Assembly (NCBI GenBank): GCA_038503035.1
Contig: JAVSML010024016.1
Location: forward strand, 1,348,558 to 1,412,557
From: Crocodylus rhombifer
Taxonomy: Eukaryota > Chordata > Crocodylia > Crocodylidae
Direction: 5' to 3'
Length of the DNA stretch: 64,000 bases
Within the stretch, counting starts at the first letter, position 1. Each line of letters starts with the position of its first letter. The notes beneath the pieces were generated by a model, which did no database searches, was not told the origin of the DNA, and saw only the letters and a list, made by a program, of their open reading frames with translations. Below, piece after piece: positions 59,838 to 64,000 of the stretch. The position numbers and the translations under genes are program-made.

Positions 59838-62800
59838 GAAAAATAACTAGTACAAAAGGGGTCTAATTGGTTGCCTCAGAACTACTTATTTAGTAGTATT
59901 TGACTACAGTTTACTGCTCTTGGAAGGGTTGAATTCTGTGGATCATGAGAGGTTTTGGTTAAAAATAAATCAGGTTTGTTTGTTTTTTATGTTGCAGTGC
60001 AGCTAGACGAAGTCACTGAACTGGTTTGGGAACTGTATGTGAAATGATCTCCACAAGGCCATGCAAGATAGTTCATAGCTGGACAGGCAGGAGACAGAAA
60101 GAGGTATGTGGAAAGCAGGTCAGAAAGTAACCAGGTAGGAGTGGCACTGCTTTCCTGCGGTGTACATTGACTTGGAATTAGGTTTGTCCCAGGTTCATAG
60201 ATTTCATAGACATTAGGGCTGGAAGGGACCTTGGAAGACCATCGAGTCCAGCCCGCTGCCCCAGGGGCAGGAAGTCAGCTGGGGTCATGGGATCCCAGCA
60301 AGATAAGCATCCAATTTGCTCTTGAAGGTGTTCAATGTAGGTGCTTGAACCACCTCTGATGGCAGGCTGTTCCAGACCTCGGTGGGGGGGGGCTTGGATG
60401 GTAAAGAAATTCTTCCTTATATCCAGCCTGAAATGGTCTCGTAGTAGTTTGACTGTTCGACCTCATCATCCCTTGGGCCACTCTGGTGAACAAACATTCC
60501 CCCAGATACTGGTGGTCACCCCGATTAAACTTATAGGTGGCCATCAGATCACCCCTGAGCCTGTGCTTTTTTAAGGCTAAAGAGCCCCATGGCTCTCAGC
60601 CTGTCATTGTATGGTCTGTTCTCCTGGCCTCTGACCATGTGCGTGGCTCTCCTCTGGACTCAAGCTTCTCCACATCCTTCTTGAATTGTGGAGCCCAAAA
60701 CTGGATGCAGTACTCCAGCTGTGGCCTCACCAAGGCCGAGTACAAGGGAGAATGACATCCCAAGATTTGCTTGAAAAGCATCTATGGATGCAAGCCAGCA
60801 TTTTGGTCGCTTTACTAGCCACAGCATCGCATTGCAGGCTCATGTTCATCTTGTGGTCAATGATGACCTGCAAGTCTCTTTCTTCCATAGTGCTAGCCAG
60901 CATACCACTGCCGAGCCTATAAGGATGCTGCAGGTTTTTCTTTCCAAGGTGGAGAACCTTGCATTTTTTGGTGTTAAACGAGACTGGTGTGAATCTTGTA
61001 AGTCAGTAAGAACTGCCCCAAGCCTTTGTGTTTGACTACTGACAAGAAACTTGTGGAGCTCTGGAGAAGTCCCTGGGGACTAAAAGGGGTCAGTGTTGTA
61101 CCCACCCACAGGAAGGGCAGGAGGGAGGACCCGAGTAACTATAGGCCAATTAGCCTAACTTCCATCCTAGGAAAAAACCTGGAGAAGTTCATTAGGAGTT
61201 TCTGTGATAAGCTTGCAGAAGGTAAGCTTCTGAATGACAGCCAGCATGGCTTCATTGCAGGAAGGTCTTACCTTACCAACCTCATCTCCATCTATGACCA
61301 GGTAACTCACCACCTGGACATGAGACAGCAGGTTGACATTGTATACCTTGACTTCCAAAAGGCCTTTTGATTTTGTATCCCACAATGTCCTCATGAGAAA
61401 ATTGGAGGATTGTGGGATTAACTCAGAGACGGTCAGGTGGGTGAGAAACTGGCTGCGGGATAGGACCCAGGGAGTCGTCGTGAACGGATCTGTCATCCTG
61501 GTGAGAAGTGGACAGCAGTGTCCCACAGGGGTTGGTGCTTGGTCTAGTACTTTCCAACCTCTTTCTTTATTAATGATTTGGATGTAGGGGTGAAGAGCTC
61601 ACTGGCCAAGTTCACGGATGACACCAAGTTGTGGGGAAGCATGGTCATGCATAGGCAACCGATACAGGTGGATCTAGACAGGCTAGCAAGTTAGGCTGTT
61701 TGGAATCTGATGAAGTTCAACGTTGAGAAATGTAAAGTGCTCCACCTCGGGACAAGCAGCCCCAAGGCACCTACTTGCTTGGTGGCACTAAACTGCCTAG
61801 CACCATGAATGAAAAGGACCTAGAGTAATAATAGGCGATGGTATGAATATCAGCTGGCAGTATGATGCTGTAGCCAGTAGGGCAAATAATACTCTGGCTT
61901 TCATTAATCGATGCATGTCTAGCAAAACCAAGGAGGTGATTCTTCTGCTCTACTCAGCACTGGTGAGATCACAGCTGAAGTACTGCATCCAGTTCTGGGC
62001 ACCGCACTTTAACAAGGACGTGGACGAGCTTGAGAGAGTCCAAAAAAAAGCCGCCCATATGATCAGAGCCTGACATGGCAAGCCATATGAGAAAAGGCTG
62101 AGGGATTTGAGACTCTTCAGCCTGAAGAAAAGAAGGGTGAGAGAGGACCTGGTAGCAACTTACTGCTACACTAGGGGAGTATATCCAGGGCAACAGTTTA
62201 CCAGGGTGCCCAAGGGGAAAACCAGAAGTAATGGCCACAAACTCCTGGAAGACCAATTCAAGCTCAACATTAGGAAAAACTTCTTCCCAGTCAGGGTGTC
62301 CAAACTGTGGGAATAAGCTCCCTCCAGATGTGGTGCAATCACCTACCTTGGAAATCTTCAAGAGGAGACTAGACGGTCACCTTGCTGGGGTCACCTGACC
62401 CTCATTATCTTTTCTGCCTGGTGCAGGGACCTGGACCTGATGATCTTCCAAGGTCCCTTCCGGCCTTACAATCTATGAATCTATGACACCCTCAGAAGTC
62501 CTCAAATGACTCTCCGTTACTTAAGGGGCCAGAGCAAGTTCTCAGTAATGGAACTGAAGCCCAGGCAAGGAGGTCCTTGTTGCATGGACCCTCTGATAAA
62601 GTCCCTTGATGCTTCTACTTTCTAATAAGTGGGGAAAAAAAATGAGATTCTTACATGCATAGGATAACAGGGGAATCTCTCTGCAAGGTGATCCTCATGG
62701 TGTTTTCCTTCTGAAGTATATTCGTCATGTGGCTTTTATGGGAGTGGATGAGTTCAATCTAATGGTTTCAGGAGGCATTATTATAGGATCCGATTAGTTT

Positions 62801-64000
62801 ATCCCTGAAGGCTGCAGGGTTTTTTCCACCTAGACATGTGAAGGAGTGGCTATTAAAAGCTTTGGGCAGTAATTGGGATGCAGTGTTAAGATGTGTATAT
62901 TGGTAAGGAATACAAATGGTAGAAGAGCAAAATGTATATGAACAGGGTGGCGGTAGGGATGGGGAAGGGTCTGGATGTACTATAGTATCTCACAGGGAGC
63001 ACAAGTGTCTCCATTTACTTGTGACTTATGAAAAATATGGACAAAGCATTACAAGAAGTGCTATCGGCTAAGTATAGGTGGTCAAAAAACCTGGGGCTGA
63101 ATCAATTCAATCTTGGCAGGTTAAGCTGTGTAGATTAAACTGATACACAAGTGAACAGACATTCACTTTTGATTCTGCAAATGCAGCCACATGCCTGCAG
63201 TGGCCCAGGCCAGAAGCCGGGGACTGCTAGAGCAAACCTGGGGGGAGGGGAGCAGTTTGTGGAGGAGGTGGACTGTGAGTTAACTGGGATCTGGGACAGA
63301 AGTTCAATAAACCAGTCTCACCTAAATAAGTTAACTCTGATACTACATCCATCCAGGTTTATCTTAACCTGGTTTCGGTCATTTTGAAAGCAGTTTATGT
63401 GCACTGAACTTCTGTTGCATTACAGGTTCAAACCAGTTTGTGATCACTTATACTGGCTTATGTGTAATTTCTCTCCCTAGCCATAGAGAACAGTTAAACC
63501 CATGAAAAATTAACTGTGACCCGATAGTTCAAATGGGAAGACTTGCATGTCTAATTCTCATAACACCATTGCATGACACTTCTTTAGTATAATCCTGGAT
63601 ACAAGGATGGGGGGAGTGAGGGGAATAGAAATTTTCCTATTTGATAAAAAAATAAAGTAAAACTGGCATGTTCTTTTCTTATTTTTAATTTTGAAAATGT
63701 ACACGAACTGGGAGAGGGAGGAAGGCAGAAGAAACATAAGCCATGGAATTTAGATATGTATGCATGCAAACACATTATGCTTTCATGTTTTTCAGTGCAT
63801 TAAGAGTAAAAAGGCTAAGTATAGTAAGAATGTATAGTAGATAAATTGTGTTAAGTGATATGTATGTGCTTGGGCTTTTTATTTATTTATTTTTTTTCCT
63901 AAACTATCGATTCCTCCTTAACTTATAGTGTTGTAGGTGATTGGTATACTTTTTGTGCATCATTTAATTGCTCACTTGGTTGCCATCACTATTGACCCAG
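51915..64000 (+). CDS. ZDHHC11: Palmitoyltransferase ZDHHC11, 5' coding part (partial)
   Basis: DHHC-family enzymes are multipass membrane proteins that attach palmitate to cysteines; ZDHHC11 and its relative ZDHHC1 are linked in mammals to innate antiviral signalling. Two exons are visible: 51915-52136 and 63937 to the window edge. Together they encode a basic N-terminal stretch, the diagnostic [17 protein letters not shown] motif, a first membrane segment ([20 protein letters not shown]), then [10 protein letters not shown], a second membrane segment ([19 protein letters not shown]) and the start of the DPA motif. The [10 protein letters not shown] match is closer to ZDHHC11 than ZDHHC1, and position after BRD9 on the same strand agrees. 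The cysteine-rich DHHC domain lies beyond base 64000. No in-frame ATG exists in the first exon, so translation starts in an upstream exon. Confidence 0.9.
52137..53943. other. ZDHHC11: ZDHHC11 intron 1, left part
   Basis: No exon or confident repeat recognised. AGAGCTGGGGTGCACAACTC near 52665 resembles a hAT left end without a partner. Confidence 0.4.
53952..54237. mobile_element. GCAACATGTAGGGG-family hAT-like MITE with perfect target duplication
   Basis: The 286-base element starts TATTGGCAACATGTAGGGGG and ends GGCATGCAGCATTCATG, flanked by CTAAAGGC at 53944-53951 and 54238-54245. This copy defines the family ends used to recognise those at 28695, 37735 and 42273. Confidence 0.85.
54682..54731. 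repeat. 25-bp tandem duplication
   Basis: GTGACTGCAGTAACAGTTCA plus TACAA occurs twice in a row with a single T/C difference. Confidence 0.93.
54732..56290. other. ZDHHC11: ZDHHC11 intron 1, unassigned
   Basis: No exon, RNA gene or named repeat recognised. Confidence 0.4.
56582..56611. repeat. Poly(A) run of 30
   Basis: Thirty consecutive A residues between MITE-like segments. Confidence 0.9.
56650..56740. mobile_element. Palindromic MITE-like fragment
   Basis: GACACTTACTGTGGAG at 56677-56692 pairs with 56705-56720 (15 of 16). The outer parts GCACATGTAGACG and GATGCGTCTACAG also pair, and resemble the ends at 16395. Confidence 0.55.
58010..58134. repeat. Perfect 35-bp inverted repeat with 13-base loop
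   Basis: CAAAAACCTAGAACTCTTGG plus TTCCAAAATGATACC at 58052-58086 is exactly complementary to 58100-58134. The left flank from 58010 (GATGGTAGCAATGTTGATCT) is a Penelope-like tail, and the sequence turns back on itself in the motif TTTTTATTAGACC. Confidence 0.95.
58140..60190. other. ZDHHC11: ZDHHC11 intron 1, unassigned
   Basis: No exon or named transposon recognised. A (TTA)n microsatellite lies at 59786-59837. Confidence 0.4.
59786..59837. repeat. (TTA)n microsatellite
   Basis: About seventeen uninterrupted TTA units. Confidence 0.95.
60194..60985 (-). mobile_element. Antisense CR1 LINE, 5'-truncated
   Basis: The + strand begins TCATAGATTTCATAGACATT and GGGCTGGAAGGGACC, the inverted CR1 3' end. 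The - strand then reads [20 protein letters not shown] and [20 protein letters not shown] before the truncation. It abuts the sense CR1 that starts near 61010, head to head. Confidence 0.9.
61010..62490 (+). mobile_element. Sense CR1 LINE, 5'-truncated
   Basis: Translation gives [66 protein letters not shown], and after frameshifts the catalytic-region ADD text near 61615 ([10 protein letters not shown]), then [20 protein letters not shown] and [20 protein letters not shown]. The 3' end AATCTATGAATCTATGA closes it near 62488. It lies in ZDHHC11 intron 1 and is frameshifted, hence inactive. Confidence 0.92.
62491..63067. other. ZDHHC11: ZDHHC11 intron 1, unassigned
   Basis: No recognised feature between the CR1 end and the CTAGGGACAG-family element. 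Confidence 0.4.
63068..63480 (+). mobile_element. CTAGGGACAG-family DNA transposon, copy 3
   Basis: The right end GTGTAATTTCTCTCCCTAG and sub-terminal CCATCCAGGTTTATCTTAAC match copy 2 inverted and copy 1 directly. The left terminus is eroded (CTAAGTATAGG). At 413 bases it is shorter than copy 1 owing to a smaller core. It lies 456 bases before the second ZDHHC11 exon. Confidence 0.75.
63937..64000 (+). CDS. ZDHHC11: ZDHHC11 second recognisable exon (cut by window end)
   Basis: After the acceptor AG at 63935-63936 the sequence reads [20 protein letters not shown] then P and a partial codon. This is the second membrane helix and the start of the conserved IDPAD segment shared by ZDHHC1 and ZDHHC11. 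It joins the previous exon in phase 0 across an 11.8-kb intron. Confidence 0.88.
   Translation, partial: MIGILFVHHLIAHLVAITIDP

Noticed and set aside
1..64000. tRNA, rRNA, CRISPR array or bacterial operon
   Set aside because: None was recognised by eye, and the exon-intron genes and LINE content identify the sequence as vertebrate nuclear DNA.

Overview
This is a non-coding-rich vertebrate chromosomal window of the sauropsid type. CR1 LINE retrotransposons dominate the repeats. hAT-like, Tc1/mariner-like and palindromic DNA transposons are numerous, and one Penelope-like element keeps a GIY-YIG segment. CR1 plus this variety of short DNA transposons suggests a crocodilian, with a turtle as the alternative; a bird or mammal is much less likely. 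The species call is inference. I recognised no bacterial-type genes, tRNA, rRNA, CRISPR array or retroviral genes.

Two protein-coding genes are present, both on the + strand. (1) Bases 1624-22023 hold the last ten coding exons of BRD9, the bromodomain subunit of the non-canonical BAF chromatin-remodelling complex. The bromodomain exons lie upstream of the window. The exons encode the conserved C-terminal half (DUF3512 region and acidic tail), all junctions keep frame, and a polyadenylation signal lies at 22826-22831. (2) Bases 51915-52136 and 63937-64000 are the first two recognisable coding exons of ZDHHC11, a DHHC-type palmitoyltransferase. The start codon must lie in an upstream exon; 49216-49257 is a candidate. 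BRD9 followed by ZDHHC11 on the same strand matches the order on human 5p15.33, which supports both identifications.

Layout: 1-22023 is BRD9 exons and introns, with an old antisense CR1 carrying a hAT insertion, a possible retropseudogene, two sense CR1 copies, large GC-rich fold-back elements, a Tigger-like element and a MITE. 22024-22850 is the BRD9 3' UTR. 22851 to about 49200 is intergenic DNA filled with repeats: a CR1 with a nested CR1 tail, several hAT elements with 8-bp target duplications, a three-deep hAT nest at 45754-46440 and a Penelope-like 3' end at 47772-48500. 49200-51914 is ZDHHC11 5' flank or 5' introns with a 110-bp tandem duplication. 52137-63936 is ZDHHC11 intron 1, with a head-to-head pair of CR1 copies and a perfect 35-bp palindrome.

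I did not find a new gene system. The most unusual material is structural: precise nested insertions, fold-back elements and perfect snap-back palindromes.
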